From the NCBI RefSeq assembly GCF_030373245.1, contig NZ_JAUCZF010000001.1:310001-374000 (forward strand): a stretch of DNA of 64,000 nt, in the 5' to 3' direction. The notes beneath the pieces are model-generated. The model had not been told where the DNA came from. It made no database searches and worked only from the letters and a program-made list of their open reading frames with translations. This stretch comes from Hydrogenophaga sp. (GTDB taxonomy: Bacteria; Pseudomonadota; Gammaproteobacteria; Burkholderiales; Burkholderiaceae_C). The position numbers and the translations under genes are program-made. Each line of letters begins with the position of its first letter. The stretch's first letter is position 1. This document shows, piece by piece, positions 45,265 through 53,859 of the stretch.

Positions 45265-46932
45265 TCATCGAGGCGTGGACAGTCTATCGCCGCCTGCATG
45301 GCGAATGGTCTGAGCACTGCGCAAAACCATGGGCCCAGATGAACCACCTTCCTCCAGCAGTTCCCAACGGGCGTCCGCCAGCCGCTGCAAGTCCGGGTCG
45401 TCGCTCGCATACACCACGGTGGCCTCGGTGCTGCACAGCCAGTCTTGCCAGGCGGCGCGCGTGGTGTCGTCCAGCAGCCTGTCCAGCTCGTCGATGAGCA
45501 CCAGGTCTGCACCCGACAGCGCAGCACGCGCCAGCACGAGACGGCGCCGCTCGGTGTCCGACAGGTTCGCGCCATCTTCCGCCAGCCGCGCGTCCAGCCC
45601 GCCCAGCCGTTGCAGCAAGCCCTGCAATCCAAACGCCGTGGCCACGCTGATGATCTTGTCATCGCCTGGACGCTGGCGGCACCCCAGCGTAAGGGCGCGC
45701 CGCAGGCTGCCCATCAGCAGCGGTACGCGCGCACCGAGCCAGGTGATGCGCAGTCGGCTTCGGGCCGCGGGTCCGCGCACCATTTGTCCCCCTGGAGGCG
45801 CACCCAGCCCGGCCAGGGCGCGCAGCAGCCTGCTCTTGCCCGTGCCAGACGCGCCGCTGAGCACCACCCTGCTGTGGCGCAGCAGCTCGAAGTGCCATGC
45901 CAACGGTCCCTCTGCGTGCCACACCATGAGGGCACCTGCATCCGCCGGGATTTCCGCGGCACGGCCCAGAGCGGGCACGGTGGGTCGCGCCAGCAGCGCC
46001 AGCAGGCGCACGCGCGCGCGCCGCCAGGCCGTGCGACGCTCCCAGAACCCGGCCAGATCGCGCAACGCGGGCATCAGCAAGCCCACCGCAGCCAGTGTGG
46101 CGGCGGCGTCGGCGGGGGGAGCGCCCACGAGAAAAGCGGCGCCCAGCACCCACGCCGCCGCCACGCCCCGCACCAGGTCGGGCATGGCGCGCATGGCCGC
46201 TGCGCGCCGCTGGTGGCGCATGGCCGTTGTGCGCAGCCGGTTACCCAGTCGCGCGAGCGCATCGCTTTCCCGGTTGATGCGTCCCGCCAGCCGCAAGGAT
46301 TGCGCATGGGGCACCCGCTCACCCATAAAGGCATGCAGCCGCCCCTGCGCGCGGCGCAACTGACCCTGGCCGCGCGGCAGATCGCGCGCAATCACCACCA
46401 TCAGCAACAAACCGGCCAGCACGCTCAGCAACACCCCGACCACCAGCGCCGGAGCCATCCAAACGGCCAGCAGCGCGCACACGATGGGCAGCGTGACGAG
46501 AGCCGACAGCCCGTGCGCCTGGCCCTTGCCCACCCAGACGCGCACCGCACCCATGTCGCCAGCCAGCCGCTGCTGCAAATGGCCGCGCCGCAGCCAGGTC
46601 AGCGTTTCGTCCGACAGGCGAGCGATGTGCGCAAACAGTCGCTGGCGCAGCGCCAACACGTAGCGCTGGCTGAGCGACTCGGCACAGAGCTGTTCGGCCC
46701 AGCGGGTGAGTGCGATGCCCAGACCCATGCCTGCGATCAGTGCCAGGGCGCCCCAGGGCAGCGCGTCACCGGCGTGCAGCGCCACAAACGCGTTGCGCAC
46801 CCCCAGAGCGAGCAGGCCGGCCATGAGGGCCTGCGCCAGCGCCAGGCCGATCAACGCCAGCCACAGGGGGCGGCGCCCGTCGGCCGACACGGCGGGCAGC
46901 TCGCGTCTGGCTTGTGGCGCGACCTTCAGCAC
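45265..46932 (-). CDS. ABC transporter-like protein with degraded ATPase motifs
   Basis: A 555-residue ABC exporter half-transporter (CydC-like layout): five or six helices in residues 25-310, then a nucleotide-binding domain. Walker A is intact (GASGTGKS), but the Q-loop Gln is missing (ITWLGARVPLLMG), the signature LSGGQ has become LSDTE, Walker B is VLIDELDRL and the H-loop His is replaced (VVYASDDP). It likely binds ATP but hydrolyses it poorly. Its ATG overlaps the DUF1611-like gene by seven bases. An ABC ATPase role as an inactive half, or an assembly factor, is inferred. Confidence 0.75.
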   Translation of the reverse strand: MLKVAPQARRELPAVSADGRRPLWLALIGLALAQALMAGLLALGVRNAFVALHAGDALPWGALALIAGMGLGIALTRWAEQLCAESLSQRYVLALRQRLFAHIARLSDETLTWLRRGHLQQRLAGDMGAVRVWVGKGQAHGLSALVTLPIVCALLAVWMAPALVVGVLLSVLAGLLLMVVIARDLPRGQGQLRRAQGRLHAFMGERVPHAQSLRLAGRINRESDALARLGNRLRTTAMRHQRRAAAMRAMPDLVRGVAAAWVLGAAFLVGAPPADAAATLAAVGLLMPALRDLAGFWERRTAWRRARVRLLALLARPTVPALGRAAEIPADAGALMVWHAEGPLAWHFELLRHSRVVLSGASGTGKSRLLRALAGLGAPPGGQMVRGPAARSRLRITWLGARVPLLMGSLRRALTLGCRQRPGDDKIISVATAFGLQGLLQRLGGLDARLAEDGANLSDTERRRLVLARAALSGADLVLIDELDRLLDDTTRAAWQDWLCSTEATVVYASDDPDLQRLADARWELLEEGGSSGPMVLRSAQTIRHAGGDRLSTPR

Positions 46933-47987
46933 GCGACGGCCTCGGCGGACAGGCTGTGCAACAGGCTGGCGGCCTGGGCGGGGTCGCGCAGCGCCTCGCG
47001 CGCCAGCACCGGCAGGCCGGTGGCCGCCTGAGCTTCCAGCGCGTTCAGCGGGGAGGCGCTGATCAGACCCGTCAGCGCAGCGGGTTGGATGCCCAGGCGC
47101 TGCAAGCTCAGCTGGCCTCCCACAGCGGCCAGCGCATCGGGCGTGGCGTAGAGGAAGCCAGCGAACTGCCCGCGCACCTCAGGCTTTTCGAGCAAAGCAG
47201 CGGTCTCTCGCTGCAGCACCCCGTCGGCAAACTCGACCACCGCCACTTCGCATGCAGCCTGTTCGGCAGCACCCAGCAGGTGCTGCAGCGCTTGCTCCAG
47301 GCGTTCAACGGGTTGCAGGTAAGTCGAGACCATGCCGGCGTCGGTGAAGTCGGTCACGAAGCTGGCACCCGCGTCTTCGTAGGCGTTCCAGTCACCGAAG
47401 GCACCGGTGCCGGTGACCTTGATGGCAGCGGTTCGGTAGCCTGCGCCTTCCAGACCGTGCACCAGCGAGGCCACGGCCGAGGTTTTGCCAGCGTTCATCG
47501 AGGCACCCACCACACCGATCACGGTGAGTACACCGCTGGGTGCGGCCAGGGGTGTGGCGTAGCGGGCCAGGTTCAGGGTGCAGCCATCTGCATCCTGCAG
47601 CAGTCCGATCACCTGCACGCGGGTCGGCATCTTCATCTTGGCGTGGCGCTGGCGCATCTGTCCCAGGCAGCCGCCACCGGCCAGCAGGTCGGCGCCTTCG
47701 TCGCTGAGCACAGCAATGCCCTCGAACTGGTCGCTGGCGTAGCGGGCGCCGCACGCCACCACGATCAGGTCGCCTTCGTAGAGGTCGCTAGGGCGGCCAT
47801 CCTTGAGCTGCAGGCGCGGGTGGGCGCCGACGGCCAGCACGCGACCCAGCACCAGGTCGCCCGAATCCGCCTGCGCGAGATCGTGGCTCAGCTGGCTGGC
47901 GTCGGTGCGCTGAACACGGCGGGTGGAAAAGGCCCATTTGGCCGTTTGAAGCGTGTTTTGCAGCATGCGGGTTTGTTCGTTTTTCAT
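46926..47987 (-). CDS. P-loop protein of the DUF1611 type
   Basis: A 353-residue protein. An N-terminal beta-domain (about 40-150) is followed by a P-loop NTPase domain with VVGASMNAGKTSAVASLVHGL (near residue 170) and a Glu-rich VVEFADGVLQRET segment, and a C-terminal FLYATPDALAAVGG region. This fits DUF1611-like proteins, whose best-known members are kinase-like or acyl-transfer proteins; the reaction is not known here. ATG 47987 has GGAGG six bases upstream. Coupled to the ABC-like gene by overlap. Confidence 0.75.
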   Translation of the reverse strand: MKNEQTRMLQNTLQTAKWAFSTRRVQRTDASQLSHDLAQADSGDLVLGRVLAVGAHPRLQLKDGRPSDLYEGDLIVVACGARYASDQFEGIAVLSDEGADLLAGGGCLGQMRQRHAKMKMPTRVQVIGLLQDADGCTLNLARYATPLAAPSGVLTVIGVVGASMNAGKTSAVASLVHGLEGAGYRTAAIKVTGTGAFGDWNAYEDAGASFVTDFTDAGMVSTYLQPVERLEQALQHLLGAAEQAACEVAVVEFADGVLQRETAALLEKPEVRGQFAGFLYATPDALAAVGGQLSLQRLGIQPAALTGLISASPLNALEAQAATGLPVLAREALRDPAQAASLLHSLSAEAVAC

Positions 47988-48114
47988 GGGAAGCCTCCAG
48001 GTGTTGAAAGAGTCAAGAAAGTTGACGGAAAACGAAAAGGGGACGAGAGGAAACGGTGCCGGGTGACCTGCAACGGGAACGGAAAGCGAATCGCCTGGCG
48101 TGCACCGACAGACT

Positions 48115-48990
48115 TCAGGCCGCCAGCCGCAATCGGGCCGGCGCCAGGGCGGGCAAGGCCAGCTGCGCCAGCGCACCGGAGCGCATGCATTGCCCAAAGT
48201 CGTGGCCGGCATCGGGCAGCACATGCAACTGCGCAGAGGCCTGCATGCCGCGCGAGGCCGCCGCGCTGTGCAGCGCCTGAACCCAGCGCTGCGCCCGTTT
48301 CAGGCGGTGGCTGCCTTGAAGTGCATCGAGGTGGGGATCGCGGCGGGTGAGTGCATCGGCCTGGTTGTCCAGCGCGCCTACGGTCACCCAGGTCGGAATC
48401 TGCAGGAAGCGACCCAGGTTCGCTGCTGCCACCTCGCCAAGACTCAGCCGCCGGCGTGCGCTGGCCTCAAGGCCGCGCGGAAACGCGCCTGCTCCCGCTT
48501 CCACCCAGGTGTACCAGCCGGCTGCGCAGGTGCACAGCTGGGCGACGCGGTGAGGGTGCAGCATGGCAAAGCGGTGCGCGAACTGAGCACCACCGGAATA
48601 CCCGAACAGGGCCACCTGGCGGGTGGAAACGCCGAGCTGGAAGCTCACCGATTCGAGCAACCGCAACAAGGCCAGGTCGGCCCGCTGACCTTGCGCGAGG
48701 ATGCGCTGATAGCCAAACCAGTGGTGAGTGTCGAACAAAGGCGCGATCACCAGCCGCCCTTGTTCATGCGCGGCCTGCATGAACTGCCTGGCCTGGTTTC
48801 TTGCACCCCGGCGCACACCGTGCACCGCCACCAACGGCGAGAGCGAGGGATTCAAGTGCTCGGGCACCGCCAGCCAGGCACTCAGGCTGTGGGTGGGAGC
48901 GCTGAGATGGTGCAGCCCAGGCTGCAGGCGGCTGGCCTCAGGGGGTTCGGTTTTGCTGGGCGCCGGTGGCGCAGCGGAATGGACGTGCAT
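48115..48990 (-). CDS. Alpha/beta-hydrolase, PHB-depolymerase/esterase-like, of the ECF regulon
   Basis: A 291-residue hydrolase: nucleophile elbow ALFGYSGGAQFAHRF (GxSxG), oxyanion/N-terminal VHGVRRGARNQARQF and C-terminal His in DAGHDFG. No signal peptide is clear, and the first 30 residues are Pro/Ala-rich. ATG 48990 has GGAG eight bases upstream. The same-strand ECF promoter at 49033-49061 precedes it by about 40 bases. Products of this kind cleave short polyester or ester bonds; the natural substrate is unknown. Confidence 0.82.
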   Translation of the reverse strand: MHVHSAAPPAPSKTEPPEASRLQPGLHHLSAPTHSLSAWLAVPEHLNPSLSPLVAVHGVRRGARNQARQFMQAAHEQGRLVIAPLFDTHHWFGYQRILAQGQRADLALLRLLESVSFQLGVSTRQVALFGYSGGAQFAHRFAMLHPHRVAQLCTCAAGWYTWVEAGAGAFPRGLEASARRRLSLGEVAAANLGRFLQIPTWVTVGALDNQADALTRRDPHLDALQGSHRLKRAQRWVQALHSAAASRGMQASAQLHVLPDAGHDFGQCMRSGALAQLALPALAPARLRLAA

Positions 48991-49032
48991 GGTTTTCTCC
49001 GAAGGGCTCACCCGTGTGATCGGGTATTGCGC

Positions 49033-49061
49033 TGACAACGAAGCTGGCTCCCGCCTATTCC
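49033..49061 (-). promoter_or_regulatory. ECF promoter, copy 3 (for the hydrolase)
   Basis: Minus strand: GGAATAGG (49061-49054), 14 bases, GTTGTCA (49039-49033). Expected transcription start near 49026, 36 bases before ATG 48990. Confidence 0.78.
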
Positions 49062-49166
49062 GCCCAGCCCTGCGGTTTTGCACTTGCTTACAGATCTTCC
49101 CTGGCCAGCATAGGCATGGAGGGGGTCACACGTGGCGGGCATACTTGTTGGCCTGGATACGCCCTG

Positions 49167-49195
49167 GGAATAAAGCGCGATCCCGACCGTTGTCA
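49167..49195 (+). promoter_or_regulatory. ECF promoter, copy 4 (self-control of the sigma gene)
   Basis: GGAATAAA (49167-49174), 14 bases, GTTGTCA (49189-49195), 22 bases before the ATG of the ECF sigma gene. Arranged back to back with copy 3. Implies autoregulation. Confidence 0.8.
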
Positions 49196-49216
49196 CCTGC
49201 ATGGAACCTTTGACCA

Positions 49217-49744
49217 ATGAGCGATGTGCGCGAAGAACTGGTGGCGCTGCTGCCGCGATTGCGGCGCTTTGCCCACGGCCTGACCAGCCATCGGGAGGAC
49301 GCAGACGACCTGGTTCAGGAAGCCTGCGAGCGAGCGCTCACCCGAACCGAGCTGTGGACACCCGGCACCCGGCTGGACAGCTGGATGTACCGAATCATTC
49401 AGAACCTTTGGTACGACCGGCTTCGCAGCCGGCGCGTGCGCGGAGAAACCGTCGATGAAAGCATGCTCGAGCTGCAAGCAGACGAGCAGGCCCACCACCT
49501 GCCAGAACGGCGAGACGAACTCAGCGAGGTCTCCCGCCGGCTGCAGGCGCTGCGACCAGAGCACCGGGAGGTCGTGATGCTCGTGTGTGTAGAAGAACAC
49601 TCTTACAAGGAGGCGGCCGACATCCTGCAGGTGCCGGTCGGTACCGTCATGAGCCGCCTGGCGCGTGCGCGCCTGCTGCTCCAGGAACAGCCCCTCGATG
49701 CCGCTCAGCTGCGTCGCCCCAACACCACGGAGAGCCGGTCATGA
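49217..49744 (+). CDS. ECF-type sigma factor controlling the local regulon
   Basis: A 175-residue sigma factor: region 2 at about 8-75 (EDADDLVQEACERALTR and LDSWMYRIIQNLWYDRLRSRR), region 4 at about 105-160 (LRPEHREVVMLVCVEEHSYKEAADILQVPVGTVMSRLARARLLL). It is encoded just after one of five copies of a GGAATA.../GTTnTC promoter, the standard sign of autoregulation. The anti-sigma gene follows by an ATGA overlap. The promoter class resembles that of EcfG general stress sigma factors (GGAAC-N16-17-GTT), but no PhyR/NepR genes are present. Confidence 0.93.
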   Translation: MSDVREELVALLPRLRRFAHGLTSHREDADDLVQEACERALTRTELWTPGTRLDSWMYRIIQNLWYDRLRSRRVRGETVDESMLELQADEQAHHLPERRDELSEVSRRLQALRPEHREVVMLVCVEEHSYKEAADILQVPVGTVMSRLARARLLLQEQPLDAAQLRRPNTTESRS

Positions 49745-50496
49745 AGACCCACGACATTGAACAGCTCATGGCCTACGCCGATGGCGAGCTGGACGCTCAG
49801 ACAGCGAAGCAGGTCGAGCTTGAGTTGCAGGATGATCCTGAGGGTCAGGCGATCGTGGAGCGTTTTCGGCAGACGCGATCGCAGCTGGCGCCCGGTCTGG
49901 ATCCCCTGCTCGACGAGCCCGTCCCGCAGCGCCTGATCGACGCCATCCGGCGGCATCCTGGGCCACCAGTGGCCATCGCGCCACCGACACCGATCCACCC
50001 ACCTTCACGCACAGCGGCCAACGACCGCTGGTACTGGCCCTCGCTGGCCACGGCCGCCAGCGTGGCGCTGGCGCTGGTGGTGGGGGTGTTGGGTGGCCAG
50101 TGGTTGGGCGGCAGCACAGCCCCCGGCGCCGACGCGGTGGCTCAGGCCCTGCAGACCGTTCCCAGCGGCCAGGTGCTCCGGGTCGGCGAAACGCAGGTCA
50201 TGCCACTGGCCAGCTTTGTTTCGGAAGAAGGCTTTGTCTGTCGCGAGTTCGAACAGACCGCTGGCGGCCGGGCCGCGCATGGAATCGCCTGTCGCGATGG
50301 CCAGCAGTGGGTCACCCGACTGCTGCTGGACCACGGACCGGCTCAGTCCATCGAGGCCTCACCGCCCGCATTCGCCACGGCCAGCGGCGAAGCGGACGCC
50401 ATGGGTGCGATGGTGGAGAGCCTGCGGCTGGGCCAGGCCTTCACGCCAGAGCAAGAGGAGCAGGCGCTTCAACGAGGATGGGCAAAAGTGCCTTGA
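49741..50496 (+). CDS. Membrane-bound anti-sigma factor
   Basis: A 251-residue protein: an N-terminal cytoplasmic anti-sigma domain (LMAYADGELDAQTAKQVELEL) without a clear zinc site, one membrane helix (about residues 105-122, LATAASVALALVVGVLGGQW) and an exported C-terminal sensor part (FVSEEGFVCREFEQTAGG...GIACRDGQQWVTRLLL) with two Cys that may form a redox-sensitive disulfide. Coupled to the sigma gene, so it is the expected regulator. The C-terminal region resembles sensors of envelope or redox stress. Confidence 0.88.
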   Translation: MKTHDIEQLMAYADGELDAQTAKQVELELQDDPEGQAIVERFRQTRSQLAPGLDPLLDEPVPQRLIDAIRRHPGPPVAIAPPTPIHPPSRTAANDRWYWPSLATAASVALALVVGVLGGQWLGGSTAPGADAVAQALQTVPSGQVLRVGETQVMPLASFVSEEGFVCREFEQTAGGRAAHGIACRDGQQWVTRLLLDHGPAQSIEASPPAFATASGEADAMGAMVESLRLGQAFTPEQEEQALQRGWAKVP

Positions 50497-50956
50497 CGCG
50501 CGCTTGCGCACAAAGTTCGGCCCGACTCGTTGCTCGGTCTGTCGGCACAGTTTTCTTTCCGGACCGCCGCAGTCGCAAGGCGCCAGTCAAGACAAGCGCC
50601 GTCGGTCAGACCAGGTGCCTGGCCCTCGTGTGAGATCCTGAAGGGCGCTTGGAGCGCCTGGCTTCTCAGCATCGCGAAAAAAAGGGGGGCGGAAGCGCCG
50701 CACCGCAGGCCGAGCCAATACCGGGCTGACGGCAAGTTGGCGGCCGCAGACGCCGGGCCAGTCCCAGGTGATGCCGGCTGCGCCCGGTATCAAAAAGAAG
50801 TGGTCGACAGCGAATGGGTTCGTCCAACCCGTTTTCACCTTTCAGCCGACGCCACTGAGCGTCAGCACTGCAGAGAGACCGTGTGACAACTGACTGGGGA
50901 GCCCGCGCATGTCGGGTGCAGGTTGATGACTTGGCTGTGTCTGCGAATTGACGCCA
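50497..50956. other. Long stretch with no clear gene
   Basis: About 460 bases downstream of the anti-sigma gene. Open frames overlap each other on both strands without start signals or domain matches. It has a GGCGC-ttgga-GCGCC hairpin near 50643 that may end the sigma/anti-sigma transcript. A GC-poorer tail (AAAAAAAGGGGGG) follows. Confidence 0.4.
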
Positions 50957-51261
50957 TCAAGGCGATGCTGGGGCTCTCCTGAGGCCGTGATTCGGGCCTG
51001 CAAAAATCGCAAAGAGCGCCAATGCGCCCAACGACCGCACTGCCTCTTTGATCGGCTCGAAGCCCAGGATGCTGAGCATGCCGTTGAGCTTGTGCGTCAA
51101 CACGTTCAGGCTCATCTCGACAGGCACGCTCTGGATGCCTGGTCTCAGGAAGTGTGTCCAGCCGATTCGGTGTTTGAGCGTGCCCGCCAGCTGTCAAGCA
51201 GGCTCTTGCACACCGTCAGGGCGGTGGGGATCTGGTCGAGCCGTCGCCGGATCGTGTCCAT
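50957..51261 (-). pseudogene. Probable frameshifted small gene
   Basis: Two fragments in different frames read as one protein: MDTIRRRLDQIPTALTVCKSLLDSWRAR (from ATG 51261) and, one frame away, LKHRIGWTHFLRPGIQS...EMSLNVLTHKLNGMLSILGFEPIKEAVRSLGALALFAIFAG, ending at 50957. The second has a membrane helix. The shift lies near 51180. Upstream extension to 51546 (PQWWDEGADTASDD) is also open. No family recognised. Confidence 0.4.
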
Positions 51262-51552
51262 GAATTCATCCTGCTCGCATCGCCTGATGCGTCGGTCGTC
51301 GCTCGCTGTGTCTGCACCTTCATCCCACCACTGCGGCAGGCACCGGACCAGCAGATGCTGACCTGCGGTCCAGCCTCTTCGCGGCTGACGCGGCGGATCG
51401 ACCGCTCGCCTGAACAGAGCCCGAATGCAGAGCCTTTCGAATCGCTGAACCGCACGCAAGCGGCGCTGCCGCTGGCGAATGTACCCGGGCCGGCGCGGCC
51501 TGCCTGCCTGCCTGCCCTGGTCATGAGAGCAGGCAATGCTGCCCACGCAGGC

Positions 51553-52077
51553 TCACCGCGCGCTGCGACTCGCTTCGAATTCGCCATGAAGCGAGGCCGT
51601 CCAGGTCGTTTCCCTGAAGCCCTCCGTATAGACCCCAGTCAGCAAAGGTGCCATGCGATCGCTGTCGACCGCACGATCACGCAACGCCAACAGATGGCGG
51701 TGCTGATCCACGATCAATCGGTCAAGGTGATCAAACACCAAACCCTCGAAACCATCTGCTTCAAGCACGCGATGGCGCAAATCGAGCAACCTCTGAAGCA
51801 GGCGACTCTTGTCGTCGACCATCTCGTCGTTCAGAAACCGAAAAATCCGCTGGCGCTCCCGGTTCTGGCAGACCCTGATGCGCCAGCGGGCCATATCCAC
51901 CGCCAGACCGGCCACGACCGTGGGCACAACAATCCACAGCCATGCCGAGCTTGGTTTTCCGTCCCAGTGCCCGTCCAACACCAGCCAGCCCAGCGCGCCC
52001 GCAACAAGCAGGGCCACCGCAATGCCAGCATGGCGGACACACAGGCGCTTGAACGATCGACCAAGGGTGGTACGCAT
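51553..52077 (-). CDS. Small membrane protein of unknown function
   Basis: A 174-residue protein with two membrane helices (about 15-35, HAGIAVALLVAGALGWLVLD; 45-62, AWLWIVVPTVVAGLAVDMA) and a basic, helical cytoplasmic tail (LQRLLDLRHRVLEADGFEGLVFDHLDRLIVDQHRHLLALRDRAVDSD). Lies 46 bases after the lipoprotein gene on the same strand, so it probably shares the ECF promoter at 53002-53030. It may serve in the envelope response. No domain recognised. Confidence 0.65.
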   Translation of the reverse strand: MRTTLGRSFKRLCVRHAGIAVALLVAGALGWLVLDGHWDGKPSSAWLWIVVPTVVAGLAVDMARWRIRVCQNRERQRIFRFLNDEMVDDKSRLLQRLLDLRHRVLEADGFEGLVFDHLDRLIVDQHRHLLALRDRAVDSDRMAPLLTGVYTEGFRETTWTASLHGEFEASRSAR

Positions 52078-52123
52078 CAGGAGTCAGACCCGGATCACCG
52101 ACGGATGCATCGCGGCTGAACGC

Positions 52124-52942
52124 TCAGCCCTGAGCCGGCTGCTTCGATCTGACCGGCAACTTCGTGGCTGCTGGTCGAGCAGGTTGCACACCACCCGTGG
52201 CCTGGGCTTCCTGGGCAATGCAGGGTCGGTAATCGACTCCGAAGGCCCTGGCCATGTGGACCATGACTGCAGCCTCCGCGATGCGGCGCTGCGCAAACTG
52301 GGGGCCTTCATTGTGTTGTTGCGAAAAATCCAGCGAGAGTTTCCGGTCACCATCTTCCACTTCAAGGTTCATGCCAGCCCGGGCTGACGAGACCACCACA
52401 CTGATGGCCGCTGCATGGACTACCTGCCCGTTTCGGCTGGAGACAAAATCACCCGCGATGACATCAAACGAGCGGCGGGCACCCAGTTTGAGCATTGCCT
52501 TGGGCACCCAGGCCTTGATGCCACCTTCCTGACGACCAAGTTCCAGATCGTCCTGCGTCCAGGCACCCGAAAGCACCAGAGGCGACCGGTTGTCGGAATC
52601 GGCTTTGCGGCTATCTCTCGTGACCACCCGGATCTTTTTCGCATTGATTTTTTGCAGCGCGGTGATCAACCACCACTTTCCACCGCCGCTGAGACGGCGG
52701 TCTTTGAACTCGGCGGGAACCGTCAGATCGCGGATACTGTCGACGTAAACCTCAACAGCAGGCCTTGCACTGCGGTCGATGCGCTGCCCCAGGCAACTCA
52801 GGCCCAGCGAATAGTCGGTCTGCACATCCTTGACCTGTCCCACCGGCAGTGGACTGGACATCTCGCCCATGCTTGCGCAGCCGCTCAGGGTGAGCAGGGT
52901 CAGCCCAGCGACTGCGGTCGTGGTCCAACGCTTGGTTTTCAT
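52124..52942 (-). CDS. Lipoprotein, CsgG/HfaB-like, of the ECF regulon
   Basis: A 272-residue lipoprotein: signal with lipobox LTLSGC (Cys about residue 22). The body has a beta-rich VEVYVDSIRDLTVPAEF and long helical/sheet parts (MLKLGARRSFDVIAGDFVSSRNGQVVHAAAISVVVSSARA, RRIAEAAVMVHMARAFGVDYRPCIA) that resemble curli/holdfast secretion lipoproteins CsgG/HfaB, but the match is tentative. ATG 52942 has AAGGA seven bases upstream. An ECF promoter copy precedes it by about 60 bases. Confidence 0.6.
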   Translation of the reverse strand: MKTKRWTTTAVAGLTLLTLSGCASMGEMSSPLPVGQVKDVQTDYSLGLSCLGQRIDRSARPAVEVYVDSIRDLTVPAEFKDRRLSGGGKWWLITALQKINAKKIRVVTRDSRKADSDNRSPLVLSGAWTQDDLELGRQEGGIKAWVPKAMLKLGARRSFDVIAGDFVSSRNGQVVHAAAISVVVSSARAGMNLEVEDGDRKLSLDFSQQHNEGPQFAQRRIAEAAVMVHMARAFGVDYRPCIAQEAQATGGVQPARPAATKLPVRSKQPAQG

Positions 52943-53001
52943 CGCAATTTCCTTGTCGCAGCGCAAAGTTGTTGGCGTCGCAGGGACACCGGGTGTTGGA
53001 G

Positions 53002-53030
53002 AGACAACGGTGGGCTGTCCGGTTTATTCC
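53002..53030 (-). promoter_or_regulatory. ECF promoter, copy 5 (for the lipoprotein operon)
   Basis: Minus strand: GGAATAAA (53030-53023), 14 bases, GTTGTCT (53008-53002). Expected start near 52995, giving a leader of about 53 bases before ATG 52942. Confidence 0.78.
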
Positions 53031-53202
53031 CGGCTGCGCGTTTTTCAGATCGCCCCAAAGGAAGAACGATGGGGATCGCTCCTCTGCTCTGGCGAAGACA
53101 GGCAAATCCTGTGCTGGACGAACCCCCTCGGCGCCGCAAATGTTCAACTGAACATCGCGCCAGGAGCCTCGCCAAGCTCTCGCTCCACATCTGGAGAACG
53201 CT

Positions 53203-53750
53203 GTGAAAGCAAGCACGCTGCTGGGAGCTGTTGCCATCTGTCTGCCCTTTTCAACCCCGGCCCAACACAGCCACGGAGCACAGACACCCTGTGCGGGCAT
53301 GCAAAGTCGAGCCATCAATTCGCTGTCTGACCAAGACTTCAAGGAACTTCGGCGAGGGGGTGTCTGGGGACTTGCCCTGGCAGCCGAACTCAATGGCATG
53401 CCCGGACCGGCACATCTTCTGGAACTCAAGGACCAGATCCCTTTGACGCAGGATCAGGTGGACAAGACCCAGGCGTTGTTTGTCGACATGCGCAAGGCAG
53501 CCGGATCGACCGGTGAGCGCCTGATCGCGGCGGAAACAGCCCTGGAAGCCGCTTTTGCGAAGGGGCCGTGGACGAGGCATCATTGCGCCGTCTGTTGGCG
53601 CAAACCGAGTCCGCGAGGACGGAGCTTCGCTACATCCACCTTTCGCAGCACTTCAAGACGGTGCGGTTTCTGAAACCCGACCAGATCAAGCGGTACAACG
53701 TGCTTCGCGGATACGCCGAGATGTATCGGCGTCACATGGGATGCAAGTGA
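53203..53750 (+). pseudogene. Frameshifted Spy/CpxP-like periplasmic protein
   Basis: Starts at GTG 53203 with GGAGA upstream and a signal peptide (ending PAQH). The first frame gives LTQDQVDKTQALFVDMRKAAGSTGERLIAAETALEAAFAKG, a Spy/CpxP-type helix with the LTxxQ motif; one base is missing at the G-run 53562-53565, and the frame at 53568-53750 continues as VDEASLRRLLAQTESARTELRYIHLSQHFKTVRFLKPDQIKRYNVLRGY. Restoring one G gives an intact protein of about 182 residues. It could be a true pseudogene or a sequencing error in a homopolymer. Confidence 0.7.
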
Positions 53751-53859
53751 CCCCTTCTGGCTCCAACCCGCGCCGCCTCTCTGCGAGCGAAACGGCTGGG
53801 ACCCTTCGCCCTCCTGACTCTGCGAAGCTTGCGGCCTGACTCTGACGGCACCTGCGGCC

